From: Occultella kanbiaonis
GTDB taxonomy: Bacteria > Actinomycetota > Actinomycetes > Actinomycetales > Beutenbergiaceae
Length of the DNA stretch: 64,000 nt
Assembly: GCF_009708215.1 (NCBI RefSeq)
Contig: NZ_CP046175.1
Location: 806,001 to 870,000 of the forward strand
Reading direction: 5' to 3'
The notes beneath the pieces were generated by a model that had not been told where the DNA came from, searched no databases, and worked only from the letters and a program-made list of their open reading frames with translations. The position numbers and the translations under genes were made by a program. Below, one piece after another: positions 47,792 through 57,535 of the stretch; the stretch's first letter is position 1; each line of letters starts with the position of its first letter.

Positions 47792-50058
47792 CCGACGTGA
47801 GCGCGGCGCGGACCGCGACCGCCGACCTGCAGCGGATCGAGCTCGGGATCGGCGGCATGACGTGCGCGTCGTGCGCGACCCGCGTCGAGAAGCGCCTGAA
47901 CAAGCTCGACGGCGCCACCGCCACCGTGAACTACGCGACCGAGAAGGCGCGCGTCTTCGTGCCGCCGACGATCAGCACCGCCGAGCTCATCGAGGCCGTC
48001 GAGAAGGCCGGCTACACGGCGCACGAGCTGAACCTGCCCACGCCCTCGAGCGCCGCCGTCGACCCCGCTGACGCCGAGCGGGAGCGGGACCTGCGGGCCC
48101 TGCGCAACCGGGTCATCATCTCCGCGCTGCTGAGCCTGCCGGTGATCGTCCTCGCCATGGTTCCGGCCTGGCAGTTCACGTACTGGCAGTGGGCCAGCCT
48201 CGTGCTCGCCACCCCTGTCGTGGCCTGGGGCGCCTGGCCGTTCCACCGGGCCGCCTGGGTGAACCTGCGTCACGGCGCCGCCACGATGGACACGCTGATC
48301 TCGCTCGGCACGCTCGCGGCGTTCGGCTGGTCGGTGTACGCGCTGTTCCTCGGCACGGCCGGGATGCCCGGCATGACCCACGAGTTCGAGTTCACGATCG
48401 CGCGTGGCGACGGCGCGGCGAACATCTACCTCGAGGTAGCCGCCGGCGTCACCACGTTCGTGCTCGCCGGCCGCTACTTCGAGCTGCGCGCGCGCCGCCG
48501 GGCCGGGGACGCCCTGCGTGCGCTGCTCGACCTCGGCGCCAAGGAGGTCACCCTGCTCCAGGGCGGGGTGGAGCTGCGGGTCCCGGCCGGCGACCTTCGG
48601 GTCGGTGACGAGTTCGTGGTCCGCCCGGGCGAGAAGATCGCGACGGACGGCGTCGTGACCGGCGGACGCTCCGCCGTCGACAACTCCATGCTGACCGGGG
48701 AGTCGGTGCCCGTCGAGGTGGCCGAGGGCGACGAGGTCGCCGGCGCGACGATCAACTCCGGAGGGCGGCTCGTCGTGCGGGCCACCCGGGTCGGCTCGGA
48801 CACCCAGCTCGCACAGATGGCCGCGCTCGTCGAGGACGCCCAGAACGGCAAGGCGCAGGTGCAGCGGCTCGCCGATCAGATCTCCGGGGTGTTCGTGCCG
48901 GTGGTGCTCGGGATCGCCGTGGTCACCCTCGGCTTCTGGCTCGGCACCGGCAGCGCGCCGCAGGTCGCGTTCACGGCCGCGGTGGCCGTCCTGATCATCG
49001 CCTGCCCGTGTGCGCTCGGGCTCGCGACCCCCACCGCCCTGCTCGTCGGGACCGGGCGCGGCGCCCAGCTCGGCATCCTGATCAAGGGACCGGAGGTACT
49101 GGAGTCGACCCGCCGGATCGACACGGTGGTCCTCGACAAGACCGGCACCGTGACGACCGGCCGGATGGCCCTGCTGGAGATGGTCCCGGCTGCCGGTGAG
49201 AGTGCCGACGACGTGCTCCGCCTGGCGGGCGCGGTGGAGCACGCCTCCGAGCACCCGATCGCGCGTGCCGTGGCGCGCTCCGCGGCGGAGGCCGGTGCGC
49301 TGCCCCAGGCGCACGACTTCGAGAACCTCGAGGGCCGGGGTGTGCGGGCCACCGTCGACGACACGCTCGTCGCGGTGGGACGGCCCGGCTGGGTCACCGA
49401 CGAGGTCGGCACGCTGCCGGCCGAACTGACCGAAGCCATCGATGCCGCCCACGACGCGGGCCGGACCGCCGTCGTGGCCGCCTGGGCCGGGCGCGCTCGC
49501 GGTGTCCTCGTGATCGGCGACACGGTCAAGGACACCTCCGCGGAGGCGATCGGGCTGTTCAAGCGGCTGGGTCTGGCGCCGGTGCTGCTCACCGGGGACA
49601 ACCAGCGCGCCGCGGAGCAGATCGCGGCGCAGGTGGGCATCGACCGGGTCATCGCCGAGGTGCTGCCCGCCGACAAGGTCGACGTGGTCACCTCCCTTCG
49701 CGCCGAGGGCAAGGTCGTGGCGATGGTGGGCGACGGTGTGAACGACGCCGCCGCGCTCGCGGCCGCCGACCTCGGCATGGCGATGGGCACCGGCACCGAC
49801 GTGGCCATCGAGGCCAGCGAGATCACGCTCGTGCGCGGCGACCTACGGGCCGCAGCTGACGCCGTCGCCCTGTCCCGCCGCACCCTGCGCACGATCAAGG
49901 GCAACCTGTTCTGGGCCTTCGGCTACAACGTGGCCGCCATCCCGCTGGCCGCCGCCGGGCTGCTGAACCCGATGCTGGCCGGCGCCGCGATGGCGTTCTC
50001 GTCGGTGTTCGTCGTCGGGAACAGCCTGCGGCTGCGACGGTTCCGTTCGCTCCGGTGA
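47788..50058 (+). CDS. copA: Copper-translocating P-type ATPase
   Basis: A 756-residue P1B-type ATPase. One N-terminal HMA domain carries the metal site GGMTCASC (Cys26, Cys29). Helix 6 has the CPC motif (Cys406-Pro-Cys408) in [15 protein letters not shown], typical of Cu(I) pumps. The actuator has TGES (303-306), the phosphorylation site is DKTGT (Asp450), the nucleotide domain has SEHPIARAV, and the hinge is GDGVND (from Gly648). All catalytic residues appear intact. It exports Cu(I) to the outside, and the gene is coupled to the secreted His-rich protein and to a CsoR-type promoter. It converges with the LacI gene six bases away. Confidence 0.97.
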   Translation: MTDVSAARTATADLQRIELGIGGMTCASCATRVEKRLNKLDGATATVNYATEKARVFVPPTISTAELIEAVEKAGYTAHELNLPTPSSAAVDPADAERERDLRALRNRVIISALLSLPVIVLAMVPAWQFTYWQWASLVLATPVVAWGAWPFHRAAWVNLRHGAATMDTLISLGTLAAFGWSVYALFLGTAGMPGMTHEFEFTIARGDGAANIYLEVAAGVTTFVLAGRYFELRARRRAGDALRALLDLGAKEVTLLQGGVELRVPAGDLRVGDEFVVRPGEKIATDGVVTGGRSAVDNSMLTGESVPVEVAEGDEVAGATINSGGRLVVRATRVGSDTQLAQMAALVEDAQNGKAQVQRLADQISGVFVPVVLGIAVVTLGFWLGTGSAPQVAFTAAVAVLIIACPCALGLATPTALLVGTGRGAQLGILIKGPEVLESTRRIDTVVLDKTGTVTTGRMALLEMVPAAGESADDVLRLAGAVEHASEHPIARAVARSAAEAGALPQAHDFENLEGRGVRATVDDTLVAVGRPGWVTDEVGTLPAELTEAIDAAHDAGRTAVVAAWAGRARGVLVIGDTVKDTSAEAIGLFKRLGLAPVLLTGDNQRAAEQIAAQVGIDRVIAEVLPADKVDVVTSLRAEGKVVAMVGDGVNDAAALAAADLGMAMGTGTDVAIEASEITLVRGDLRAAADAVALSRRTLRTIKGNLFWAFGYNVAAIPLAAAGLLNPMLAGAAMAFSSVFVVGNSLRLRRFRSLR

Positions 50059-50064
50059 CGGGCC

Positions 50065-51132
50065 TCAGGCCGTGGCCGTGGCGTCCGGGGTCGTCTCGCC
50101 GCGCGCCGTGGAGTCCCGGGCGACGAACGTCGGGGCGATCCGCCTCTTGACGGGCTGGTCGGTCGGCTCCTCCCCGCGCGCGAGCAGGAGGTCGACCGCC
50201 GCCGCCCCGATCTGCGACCCGGGCAGCCGGACCGAGCTCAGCGACGGGCTGACGAACCCGGCGTAGGGGTGGTCGCCGTAACCGGTGACCAGTACGTCGT
50301 CCGGCACGCGGTGGCCGAGTTCGGTGAGGGCGCGCATCAGTCCGAGGGCGAAGTAGTCGTTCCCGGTGATCACGGCATCCGGCGCCCCGCGCTCGGCGAT
50401 CAGTTCGCGGCACAGCGTGTACGCGCCCTCCGCCTGCCACGGTAGGGCGCTGGACTCGTAGCGGCGGGTCGGGACCGCGACCACGTCACGCGCGGCGCTC
50501 GGCAGCCCGCCCTCGTCGAGGGCCTTGTGGAAGCCGTCGATGCGCTCCGCGATGGTGGTGATCGGCAGGTCCTCCTCGAGCGCCCAGACGGTGCGGGCGC
50601 CCCGGGCGATCACATGCCTGGTGGCGTCGTACGCGCCGCGCCGGTTGTCCACGCCGACGAAGTCGGTGTCGAGTTCGGGGATGTCGCGGTTGACCAGCAC
50701 GAGCGGGATCCCGGCGCGGTTCACCCGGCGCCAGTGCTCGTGCTCGCTCTGCACCGGCACCGCGATCGCGCCGTCGACGGCGGAGCGCAGCAGGGCCTCG
50801 ACGGCGGCCCGTTCGTTCTCCGTCGACTCCTCGGTGACGAGCAGCAGCAGTGAGTAGCCGTGCTGCCGGGCCCGCACCTCGACACCGGAGATGAGCTCCG
50901 CGTACAACGGGTTGGACGGGTTCGTGATCACCAGGGCGAGGGTCTGGTTCGAACCGAGGACGAGCGAACGGGCCAGTGTGTTCGGGACGTAGCCGAGGCG
51001 GTCCGCCTCGTCCTGGATCCGCTGCCGGGTCACGGGGCTGACCTCGGACTTGCCGGCGAGCGCGCGGGAGACGGTGTTCACGGACAGGCCGAGGGAGTCG
51101 GCGACGTCTTTGAGGCGGACCCGCGCAGTCAT
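50065..51132 (-). CDS. LacI family transcriptional regulator
   Basis: A 355-residue regulator. The N-terminal DNA-binding domain (VRLKDVADSLGLSVNTVSRA, LAGKSEVSPVTRQRI) includes a hinge helix near TLARSLVLG. The C-terminal periplasmic-binding-like domain holds LALVITNPSNPLYAELISGV, then DGAIAVPVQSEHE, ITGNDYFALGLMRALTELG and VLVTGYGDHPYAGFVSPSLS. These proteins bind a sugar or related ligand and repress nearby genes. The ATG follows a strong GGAGGGG. It is transcribed away from nothing directly, but a matching LacI-type operator lies at 52728-52745 in front of the IclR/ABC operon, and the two unknown genes 51183-52468 lie between and on the same strand. Confidence 0.93.
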   Translation of the reverse strand: MTARVRLKDVADSLGLSVNTVSRALAGKSEVSPVTRQRIQDEADRLGYVPNTLARSLVLGSNQTLALVITNPSNPLYAELISGVEVRARQHGYSLLLLVTEESTENERAAVEALLRSAVDGAIAVPVQSEHEHWRRVNRAGIPLVLVNRDIPELDTDFVGVDNRRGAYDATRHVIARGARTVWALEEDLPITTIAERIDGFHKALDEGGLPSAARDVVAVPTRRYESSALPWQAEGAYTLCRELIAERGAPDAVITGNDYFALGLMRALTELGHRVPDDVLVTGYGDHPYAGFVSPSLSSVRLPGSQIGAAAVDLLLARGEEPTDQPVKRRIAPTFVARDSTARGETTPDATATA

Positions 51133-51182
51133 GGTGGCCCCCCTCCTGTACGTCCCTCTCGGCCCGGCCGTGAACTCCACGG

Positions 51183-51512
51183 CTATCCCTTGCAGACCAG
51201 GTAGATCCGCAGCCGTGCGAGTCCCGAAACGGTTCCGCTCACCCGCAGCCAGCCTCCGAACTCACGGACCGGCCAGGTCACCATTGTGCCGTCAAGGCGC
51301 ACAGCCGGTGTGTTTTCGGCATCGACCCACGTGATTCCGTCCGGGGAGATCTGCGTGCGCAGCTCCACGTCACCGGCGGTGTCCTCGAGGCGTTGCACGA
51401 AGAACCTGGCCTCACCGGCCCACGCCACCTCGTACGGTTCCGTCGCGAAGTCGGAGCTGAAGTCCTCGCCGCGCTCGAGCACGGCGGTCTGAGTGTGTCG
51501 CATCGTCGTCAC
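51183..51512 (-). CDS. Small hypothetical protein, predicted beta-sandwich
   Basis: A 109-residue protein of unknown function. It has alternating strands (EPYEVAWAGEARFFVQRL, DVELRTQISPDGITWVDAEN, EFGGWLRVSGTVSGLARLRIYL) and no catalytic motif, like a carbohydrate-contact or adaptor beta-sandwich. The GTG start overlaps the previous gene's stop (GTGA) and lies five bases after GGTGGA; ATG at 51503 is an alternative. It has no signal peptide. It is co-transcribed with the 319-residue gene upstream, before the LacI gene. Confidence 0.6.
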   Translation of the reverse strand: MTTMRHTQTAVLERGEDFSSDFATEPYEVAWAGEARFFVQRLEDTAGDVELRTQISPDGITWVDAENTPAVRLDGTMVTWPVREFGGWLRVSGTVSGLARLRIYLVCKG

Positions 51513-52468
51513 CAATCCACCGAGATGAGGACCGAGTCCAGGAACAGGAAGTTGCGCACGTTCGAGTGGGTGCGCACGCTGAAGTAGAAGTTCAGGAGCG
51601 TCTCGAGCGACTCGTACTTCTCCTCGTAGACCGGCACCGGGACGTCGCGCATGTCGATGACGCGGTCGTTGATCTGCAGTTCCACGTTCTTGCGGGCATC
51701 GGTGTCGATCAGCCAGCGCAGATAGTGCCAGTTCACTTTCGTGGGGACCTCGTTGTAGCAGAGCTCCATCGGGTCGCTGAACGGCTTCCAGTCATCCGGG
51801 TCGGGCGCGGTGAAGTCCGCCAGGTACGCCAGGCTCGCCTTGCCCTGGACGTGTTCGCGCGGAGTCGGCTCCGGAACTGCCGGGTAGACCCAGCGGCGGT
51901 CGAGAGCGTTGTCCAGGGTGGTGTTCCGGTACCGGGCGACCGTGTGATACCTGGTCCCGCCGTCCCCGCAGACGTCGGTGGCAACCGTCAGGGCGCCGAA
52001 CTGCGCCTCGCTGGGGTGCAGGTTCCCGTCCCACTCGACGCCACCGAAGCTGTTGTTGGCGGGGTCCTGTCCCAGGGTGGCCTCCGACTTGTACGTGAAG
52101 TACGTCTCGAGCTGGACGAGCCCCTTGCCTGCCATGGTCAGCCGGCGAATCCCGACGGCGGTGTGGCCCGCGATCGGACGCGTCGCCAGCTTCAGGGCGT
52201 ACGTGCCGCTCAGGGCGCCGTGGGTGCCGGTGTCGAAGAAGGTGCAGCTGCTCAACTGAGGCGGCCGGAAGTCCCGCATGTGGTCGTCGACCGTGCGCAG
52301 GTTGCCGTTGCCGTCGAAGTTGCCGATCAGTTCGGTCCAGCCGTGCGTGCCCGTCTGGAAGTCGTCGTGGGCGAGGATCCGGGGCAGCGGGTTGAAACGC
52401 GACAGCCTGGGGTCGGCGTCGAGGAGCGCGCGGCGCAGGTCGGTGGCGGATGTCTGTGAGGTGCTCAC
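51509..52468 (-). CDS. Hypothetical protein, predicted jelly-roll fold
   Basis: A 319-residue protein. It has many aromatic strands, such as ILAHDDFQTGTHGWTELIG, SGTYALKLATRPIAGHTAVG, VQLETYFTYKSEATLG, GGVEWDGN and VNWHYLRWLIDTD, in a pattern typical of carbohydrate-binding or lyase-like jelly rolls. No named family can be assigned with certainty. No signal peptide is seen. The GTG start has GGAG eight bases upstream. It reads leftward from the same spacer as the IclR operon, so it may belong to the LacI/IclR-controlled carbon-use locus. Confidence 0.6.
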   Translation of the reverse strand: MSTSQTSATDLRRALLDADPRLSRFNPLPRILAHDDFQTGTHGWTELIGNFDGNGNLRTVDDHMRDFRPPQLSSCTFFDTGTHGALSGTYALKLATRPIAGHTAVGIRRLTMAGKGLVQLETYFTYKSEATLGQDPANNSFGGVEWDGNLHPSEAQFGALTVATDVCGDGGTRYHTVARYRNTTLDNALDRRWVYPAVPEPTPREHVQGKASLAYLADFTAPDPDDWKPFSDPMELCYNEVPTKVNWHYLRWLIDTDARKNVELQINDRVIDMRDVPVPVYEEKYESLETLLNFYFSVRTHSNVRNFLFLDSVLISVDW

Positions 52469-52690
52469 GTGGCGCTCCACGTCGTGAACATCGGTTGTCC
52501 TTCCATCAGGATTCAAGGTATTCGCATCTTCTTCGGATCCGACCGACGCAGGGCGCTGTCGGCCGAATGTCGCCGACGCTATTGAACGGGCCGGAAAGAC
52601 GTCAATCAGGCCGTTGCAGGATGAGCAACGTCCCGGGTGCACCCCAGGATGGCCCGTCAACGGCGGAATCCAGCCGGTTCTGGTCGAGCC

Positions 52691-52745
52691 TTGACAGGCT
52701 CGCACGGACGGTCGTAGGGTCGCCATGAACGTTACCGGGAACGCT
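52691..52745 (+). promoter_or_regulatory. Sigma-70-like promoter with LacI-type operator, IclR/ABC operon
   Basis: TTGACA (52691-52696) and TAGGGT (52715-52720) are 18 bp apart. At 52728-52745, across the start site, lies AACGTTACC-GGGAACGCT, a near palindrome (seven of nine pairs) with a central CG, matching LacI-family operators. It is likely the target of the LacI regulator 1.6 kb to the left. Confidence 0.65.
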
Positions 52746-52851
52746 AATGGGACATCGAGGCCGACGTCCTGAGGCGGCCCTGCGCGGCGCTTTGCCATGA
52801 TCATTGTGGCGCGCATTCATCATTGTTTCTCCGCGACCATTGGAGCCCAGA

Positions 52852-53634
52852 TTGCAATCGCTTTCTCGAGCCCTGGGACTGCTTGACAGTCTGGCTCGCC
52901 AGGGGCAGCCGTCCACCCTCGCGGAACTCGCGGAGCGGACCGGCCTGCACAAGAGCACGGTGCACCGGATGCTCGCCGCGTTCCTCGAGCACGACCTGGT
53001 GCGCCATGACGACGCGCACCGCTACACGATCGGCGTCGGGGCGTTCGAACTTGCCCGGGCGGCGAACTGCGACGTCGACCCGGATCCCGCCATCACCCGA
53101 GCCCTCGAGGCCGTCAGCGCCCGCTCCGGCGCCGTGGTCACGTACTTCCGGGGCCGGCCGGAGCACCTGGAGCCGGTGGTGGCCGTCCGCGCCCGCGACG
53201 TCGTGGCCGTCCGCGAGGGCCCGGTGCACTGGCACGCCAGCGCGATCGGCAAGGCGTTCCTCTCGATGCGACCCAAGGCCGAGCTGGACCGGCTCCTGGT
53301 GCACGCGAGCCTGCCGGCGCTGACCGCCCGCACCCTCACCGATCCGTTCCGGGTCCGGCAGGCCGTCACCCGGGCGCGGATGCGCGGCTACGCCGTCGAG
53401 GACCGTGAGGTCACGGCGGACCGGCGGGCGATCGCGGCACCCGTGGTGGCGCAGGGCGGCATGGCCGTCGGTGTGATCGAGGCCGTGCTCCCCGCCGGAC
53501 AGCTTGGCCCGGACCGGCTCCGGACCCTGGCGGTCGCCCTGATCGGGTGCGCCGAGGAACTCGCATCGACGTTCGTGGACCGCCGGAACACGGCACCCCT
53601 GGTGGCACTGTCCGCACCGGGTGTCGGCGCCTGA
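52852..53634 (+). CDS. IclR family transcriptional regulator
   Basis: A 260-residue regulator. The winged helix is LSRALGLLDSLARQGQPSTLAELAERTGLHKSTVHRMLAAF (in order), and the effector-binding GAF-like domain contains GPVHWHASAIGKAFLSMRPK and RGYAVEDREVTADRRAIAAPV, both conserved in the IclR family. The TTG start has GGAG six bases upstream and matches the usual family beginning; an earlier TTG at 52804 gives 16 extra residues. It is the first gene of an operon with four ABC transporter genes (stop TGA overlaps the first permease's ATG by one base), so it probably senses the transported compound. Confidence 0.88.
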   Translation: MQSLSRALGLLDSLARQGQPSTLAELAERTGLHKSTVHRMLAAFLEHDLVRHDDAHRYTIGVGAFELARAANCDVDPDPAITRALEAVSARSGAVVTYFRGRPEHLEPVVAVRARDVVAVREGPVHWHASAIGKAFLSMRPKAELDRLLVHASLPALTARTLTDPFRVRQAVTRARMRGYAVEDREVTADRRAIAAPVVAQGGMAVGVIEAVLPAGQLGPDRLRTLAVALIGCAEELASTFVDRRNTAPLVALSAPGVGA

Positions 53635-54557
53635 TGGTCGCCTACATCGTCCGTCGGCTCTTCTTCGCGGCCTTCGTCATGTGGGGTGCCGTGACCATCG
53701 TCTTCATCGTGCTGCGCATGGTGCCGGGCGACCCGGCCCTGGTCATGCTGGGCCCGGACGCGAACCCGGACGAGATCGCCGCGCTCCGGGAGTCCCTCGG
53801 CCTGACGGAGCCGATCCCGCAGCAGTACCTGCACTACCTCGCCTCCTCGGTACGGCTCGACTTCGGCGACTCCATCCGGCTGGGCGGGGACGCCATGGAC
53901 CATGTGCTCGAACGGATGCCGATGACGATCCAGCTCTCCGTCGCGGCCCTGATGTTCGCGGTGGTGTTCGGGATCGGCTTCGGCATCGTGGCCGCGTTGC
54001 GGGTCAACACCTGGGCGGATCGGGTCGTCACCGTGACGTCGCTGGTGACCCACTCACTGCCCTCGTTCTGGGTGGGTCTGGTGCTGATCCTGATGCTCGC
54101 CCGCGGCCTGCAGCTGCTGCCCAGCGGCGGCGCCGGCTCCTTCGCCCACCTGCTCCTGCCGGCGTTCGCGCTGGCGCTGCCGTTCACGGCGATGGTCATG
54201 CGGCTGACCCGCTCCGGGCTGCTCGAGGTCATCAACGAGGGCTACATCGCCACGGCCCGCTCGAAGGGCCTGTCCGAGCGGGTCGTGATCTTCCCGCACG
54301 CGATCCGCAACGCCCTGATCCCGATCGTGACGGTCGTGGGCCTGTACTTCGGCGCAATCCTCGGCGGCACCGTCGTGATCGAGACCGTGTTCGCGTGGCC
54401 GGGGGTCGGTCGCCTGATCGTCGACTCGATCGGGTTCCGCGACTACGGCGTCGTGCAGGCGGGGATCCTCGTGATCGCCGCCATCTTCGTGATGATCAAC
54501 CTGATCGTGGACATCCTCTACGGATACCTCGATCCCCGAGTCCGGCTGGCGAGGTGA
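53634..54557 (+). CDS. ABC transporter permease (DppB/OppB type)
   Basis: A 307-residue inner-membrane permease. Helix 1 (YIVRRLFFAAFVMWGAVTIV) and the MVPGDPA stretch are typical of DppB. The EAA loop is GYIATARSKGLSERVVIFPHAIRN, and the C-terminal helix pair with ETVFAWPGVGRLIVDS follows. It begins at an ATG overlapping the IclR stop by one base. With the next permease it would form the channel for the solute captured by the binding protein at 62.7 kb, or by another unlinked one. Confidence 0.93.
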   Translation: MVAYIVRRLFFAAFVMWGAVTIVFIVLRMVPGDPALVMLGPDANPDEIAALRESLGLTEPIPQQYLHYLASSVRLDFGDSIRLGGDAMDHVLERMPMTIQLSVAALMFAVVFGIGFGIVAALRVNTWADRVVTVTSLVTHSLPSFWVGLVLILMLARGLQLLPSGGAGSFAHLLLPAFALALPFTAMVMRLTRSGLLEVINEGYIATARSKGLSERVVIFPHAIRNALIPIVTVVGLYFGAILGGTVVIETVFAWPGVGRLIVDSIGFRDYGVVQAGILVIAAIFVMINLIVDILYGYLDPRVRLAR

Positions 54558-54562
54558 CGTCG

Positions 54563-55471
54563 ATGACCGGCGGTACGGAACTGATCGAGACGGTGGCGGC
54601 GCCGATGGCGGACGCCGTACCGGAGCGCGCGCGCCGCGGACGCGGCTGGGGGCCGCGGATCTGGATCCCCCTCGTGGTGGTGGCGTTCTACGTGCTCGCC
54701 GCGGTCTTCGGGCCGATGATCGTGACCTTCGACCCGGTCGCCACGGACACCGCGAACCGGCTGCTGCCGCCGCTGTCCCACCGCGACGACGGGTCCCTCG
54801 TGCTGTTCGGCACCGACCAGGTGGGCCAGGACCTGCTGGCCCAGACCATGCAGGGGGCCAGGGTCTCGATGCTGGTCGGGGTCGCGACCCTGCTCCTGGC
54901 GGGTTTCATCGGGGTCGTCGTGGGCGTGGTCTCCGGGTACTTCGGGCGCTGGGCGGACGCCGTGCTGATGCGGGTCGCGGACATCCAGCTCACGTTTCCC
55001 GGGATCCTGCTGGCGATCCTGATCGCGGCGGTGATCGGGCAGAGCGTGCTGAACGTGGTCCTGATCCTTGCGATCAGCGGCTGGGTGACGTTCGCGCGGG
55101 TCACCCGCGGCCAGGTCCTGGCCACGAAGAACCGCGAGTACGTGGACGCCACCCGCACCCTCGGTGCGAGCAACTGGCACATCATCCGGACCTGCATCCT
55201 GCCGGCCTGCACGGCGCCGATCCTGGTGATCGCGACCCTGGACATCGGCAGCGTCATCCTCGCCGAGGCGGCGCTGTCCTTCCTCGGCCTCGGGACCCCG
55301 GCGTCCACGCCCAGCTGGGGCGTGACCATCGCGAACGGACGCAACCTGCTCAGCAGCGCCTGGTGGGTCTCCACGATCCCCGGCATCTGCCTTGCCATCC
55401 TCGTGGTCTCCTTCGGCATCCTCGGTGACGCCCTGCGGGACCGCTTCGACCCGAAGATGAAGGGCATCTGA
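54563..55471 (+). CDS. ABC transporter permease (DppC/OppC type)
   Basis: A 302-residue permease. It has an N-terminal hydrophobic segment IPLVVVAFYVLAAVFGPMIV, the DppC motif LFGTDQVGQDLLAQTMQGAR, and the EAA loop VLATKNREYVDATRTLGASN before IIRTCILPA. The end includes ALSFLGLGTPASTPSWGV. The ATG chosen has GAGG eight bases upstream; an in-frame GTG at 54554 overlaps the previous stop. The N-terminal helix is short, consistent with the family. Confidence 0.92.
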   Translation: MTGGTELIETVAAPMADAVPERARRGRGWGPRIWIPLVVVAFYVLAAVFGPMIVTFDPVATDTANRLLPPLSHRDDGSLVLFGTDQVGQDLLAQTMQGARVSMLVGVATLLLAGFIGVVVGVVSGYFGRWADAVLMRVADIQLTFPGILLAILIAAVIGQSVLNVVLILAISGWVTFARVTRGQVLATKNREYVDATRTLGASNWHIIRTCILPACTAPILVIATLDIGSVILAEAALSFLGLGTPASTPSWGVTIANGRNLLSSAWWVSTIPGICLAILVVSFGILGDALRDRFDPKMKGI

Positions 55472-55473
55472 CG

Positions 55474-56514
55474 ATGAGAGTCGACGAGCGACCCACGGGC
55501 GCCCCCGCCCCCGGCACCCGGACCGGACCGTTGCTGCGCGTGCAGGACCTGAGCGTCTCGTTCGCGACCGGCTCGGGGCGGCTCCGGGCCGTGGACGGGG
55601 TCTCCTTCGACGTCGGCGCGGGCGAGACCGTGGCCGTGCTCGGGGAGTCCGGGTCCGGCAAGAGCGTCACGGCCCAGACCGTCATGGGCCTGCTGCCGCG
55701 GCCGGCCGGACGGATCGACGGGGGCCGGATCTGCTTCGACGGCGTCGACCTGCTGGACCGGCCCGACTCCTACACCCGGGCCCTGTGCGGCACGGAGATC
55801 GCGATGATCTTCCAGGACCCGCTCTCGTCGCTGAACCCGGTGTTCCGAGTGGGCACCCAGATCGGGGAGACGCTCCGGCGGCGCCGCGGGGTCTCCCGCC
55901 GCAAGGCTCGCGAGCACGCCGTCGAGATGATGCACCGGGTCGGGATCCCGGCGCCGCACAAGCGGGTCGACGACTACCCGCACCAGTTCTCCGGCGGCAT
56001 GCGCCAGCGCGTCATGATCGCCATGGCGCTGTCGATGAACCCCCGCCTGGTCATCGCGGACGAGCCCACCACCGCCCTCGACGTCACCGTCCAGGCGCAG
56101 ATCATGAGCCTGCTCGCGGACCTGCAGCGCGAGGAGGGGATGGCGTTGGTGCTGATCACGCACGACCTCGGCGTGGTCGCGGACGTGGCCGACCGTGCGG
56201 TCCTCATGTACGCCGGCCGGGTCGTCGAGACGGGACCGATCCGTGAGGTCTACGACCACGGTGCCCACCCCTACTCGGTCGGCCTGATGGGCTCCCTGCC
56301 CACCGGCGACCAGGATCGGCTCATCCCGATCACCGGGGCGCCGCCGGACCTGCGGCAACTGCCGACGGGCTGCTCGTTCCACCCGCGATGTGCCTTCGCG
56401 ACGGACCTGTGCCGCACCGAGGAGCCGGCGCTGCGAGCGGCCCCGGACTGGCCGCAGGCGCACCGGACCGCATGCCACCACGCCGAGGAGGTGCTCGTCG
56501 ATGGCCTCCGCTGA
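55474..56514 (+). CDS. ABC transporter ATPase (DppD/OppD type)
   Basis: A 346-residue ATPase. Walker A is [14 protein letters not shown], followed by the Q-loop in [13 protein letters not shown], signature [15 protein letters not shown], Walker [14 protein letters not shown] and the His-switch in [11 protein letters not shown]. The C-terminal oligopeptide-type extension contains [20 protein letters not shown], whose four cysteines form the iron-sulfur-like cluster motif known from DppD/OppD. Two bases separate it from the previous gene, and it overlaps the next by 14 bases. Confidence 0.96.
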   Translation: MRVDERPTGAPAPGTRTGPLLRVQDLSVSFATGSGRLRAVDGVSFDVGAGETVAVLGESGSGKSVTAQTVMGLLPRPAGRIDGGRICFDGVDLLDRPDSYTRALCGTEIAMIFQDPLSSLNPVFRVGTQIGETLRRRRGVSRRKAREHAVEMMHRVGIPAPHKRVDDYPHQFSGGMRQRVMIAMALSMNPRLVIADEPTTALDVTVQAQIMSLLADLQREEGMALVLITHDLGVVADVADRAVLMYAGRVVETGPIREVYDHGAHPYSVGLMGSLPTGDQDRLIPITGAPPDLRQLPTGCSFHPRCAFATDLCRTEEPALRAAPDWPQAHRTACHHAEEVLVDGLR

Positions 56515-57511
56515 GCCGCTGCTGAGCGTGGTGGACCTGCACACCACGTTCCCGATCCGGTCGGCGCTGCTGCGACGGCGGGTCGGGGGCATCCAGGCGG
56601 TCGCCGGGGTGAGTTTCGACCTGCGGGCGGGGCAGACCCTCGGCCTGGTCGGGGAGTCCGGTTCCGGCAAGTCCACCGTGGCCCGGACGATCATCGGCCT
56701 CGAGCAGGCGGCCTCCGGCCAGGTGCTCTTCCAGGGCCAGGACTTCGCCGCCGCCGGCCGGGCACGGACCCGTCGGCTGCGCCGCGACGTCCAGATGATC
56801 TTCCAGGACCCCTACTCCTCGCTGAACCCGAGGCGCACGGTCGCCGAACTCGTGTCGGAGGGGTGGCAGGTGCAGCCCGGCTTCGGTCCCCGCGGCACCT
56901 GGCGCGCGAGTGTGCAGGAGCTGCTCGAACGCGTCGGCCTGAACCCCGACCACCTCGACCGGTATCCGCACCAGTTCTCCGGCGGCCAGCGCCAGCGGAT
57001 CGGGATCGCCCGGGCCCTGGCGATGTCCCCCAAGCTGATCATCTGCGACGAGGCGGTCTCCGCGCTGGACGTGTCCATCCAGGCCCAGGTGATCAACCTG
57101 CTCCAGGACCTGCAGCGCGACCTCGGCCTGACCTACCTGTTCATCGCCCACGACCTGTCCGTGGTCCGGCACATCTCCGACCGGATCGCGGTCATGTACC
57201 TCGGCCGGATCGTCGAGGAGGGCACCCGGGACGAGGTGTTCAACCGGCCCACGCACCCGTACACCCAGGCGCTGCTGTCGGCGATCCCGGTGTCGCACCC
57301 GTGGCGGATGCCCAGCCGGGAACGGATCGTGCTGGTCGGTGACGTGCCCTCCCCGGCCGACCCGCCGAGCGGCTGCCGGTTCCGGACCCGGTGCCCCAAG
57401 GCAGAGGATCTCTGCGCGGTGGAGGTACCGGCACTGCGGGTGCGCCTGGGCGAGCACGCGAGCGCGTGCCACTTCGCCGCCGTCGAACCCGCCGTGGCGC
57501 CGACCGCCTGA
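56501..57511 (+). CDS. ABC transporter ATPase (DppF/OppF type)
   Basis: A 336-residue ATPase partner. Walker A is [14 protein letters not shown], with signature QFSGGQRQRIGIARA, Walker B LIICDEAVSALDV and FIAHDLSVVRH. The C-terminal extension has GCRFRTRCPKAEDLCAVEVP, again carrying the four-Cys motif. It closes the four-gene transporter and is followed by a strong terminator shared with the converging metallophosphoesterase. The transporter lacks a binding-protein gene between iclR and this end; the likely candidate is at 62.7 kb. Confidence 0.96.
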   Translation: MASAEPLLSVVDLHTTFPIRSALLRRRVGGIQAVAGVSFDLRAGQTLGLVGESGSGKSTVARTIIGLEQAASGQVLFQGQDFAAAGRARTRRLRRDVQMIFQDPYSSLNPRRTVAELVSEGWQVQPGFGPRGTWRASVQELLERVGLNPDHLDRYPHQFSGGQRQRIGIARALAMSPKLIICDEAVSALDVSIQAQVINLLQDLQRDLGLTYLFIAHDLSVVRHISDRIAVMYLGRIVEEGTRDEVFNRPTHPYTQALLSAIPVSHPWRMPSRERIVLVGDVPSPADPPSGCRFRTRCPKAEDLCAVEVPALRVRLGEHASACHFAAVEPAVAPTA

Positions 57512-57535
57512 CCCGACCAGGGTCCACCCGCCGAC

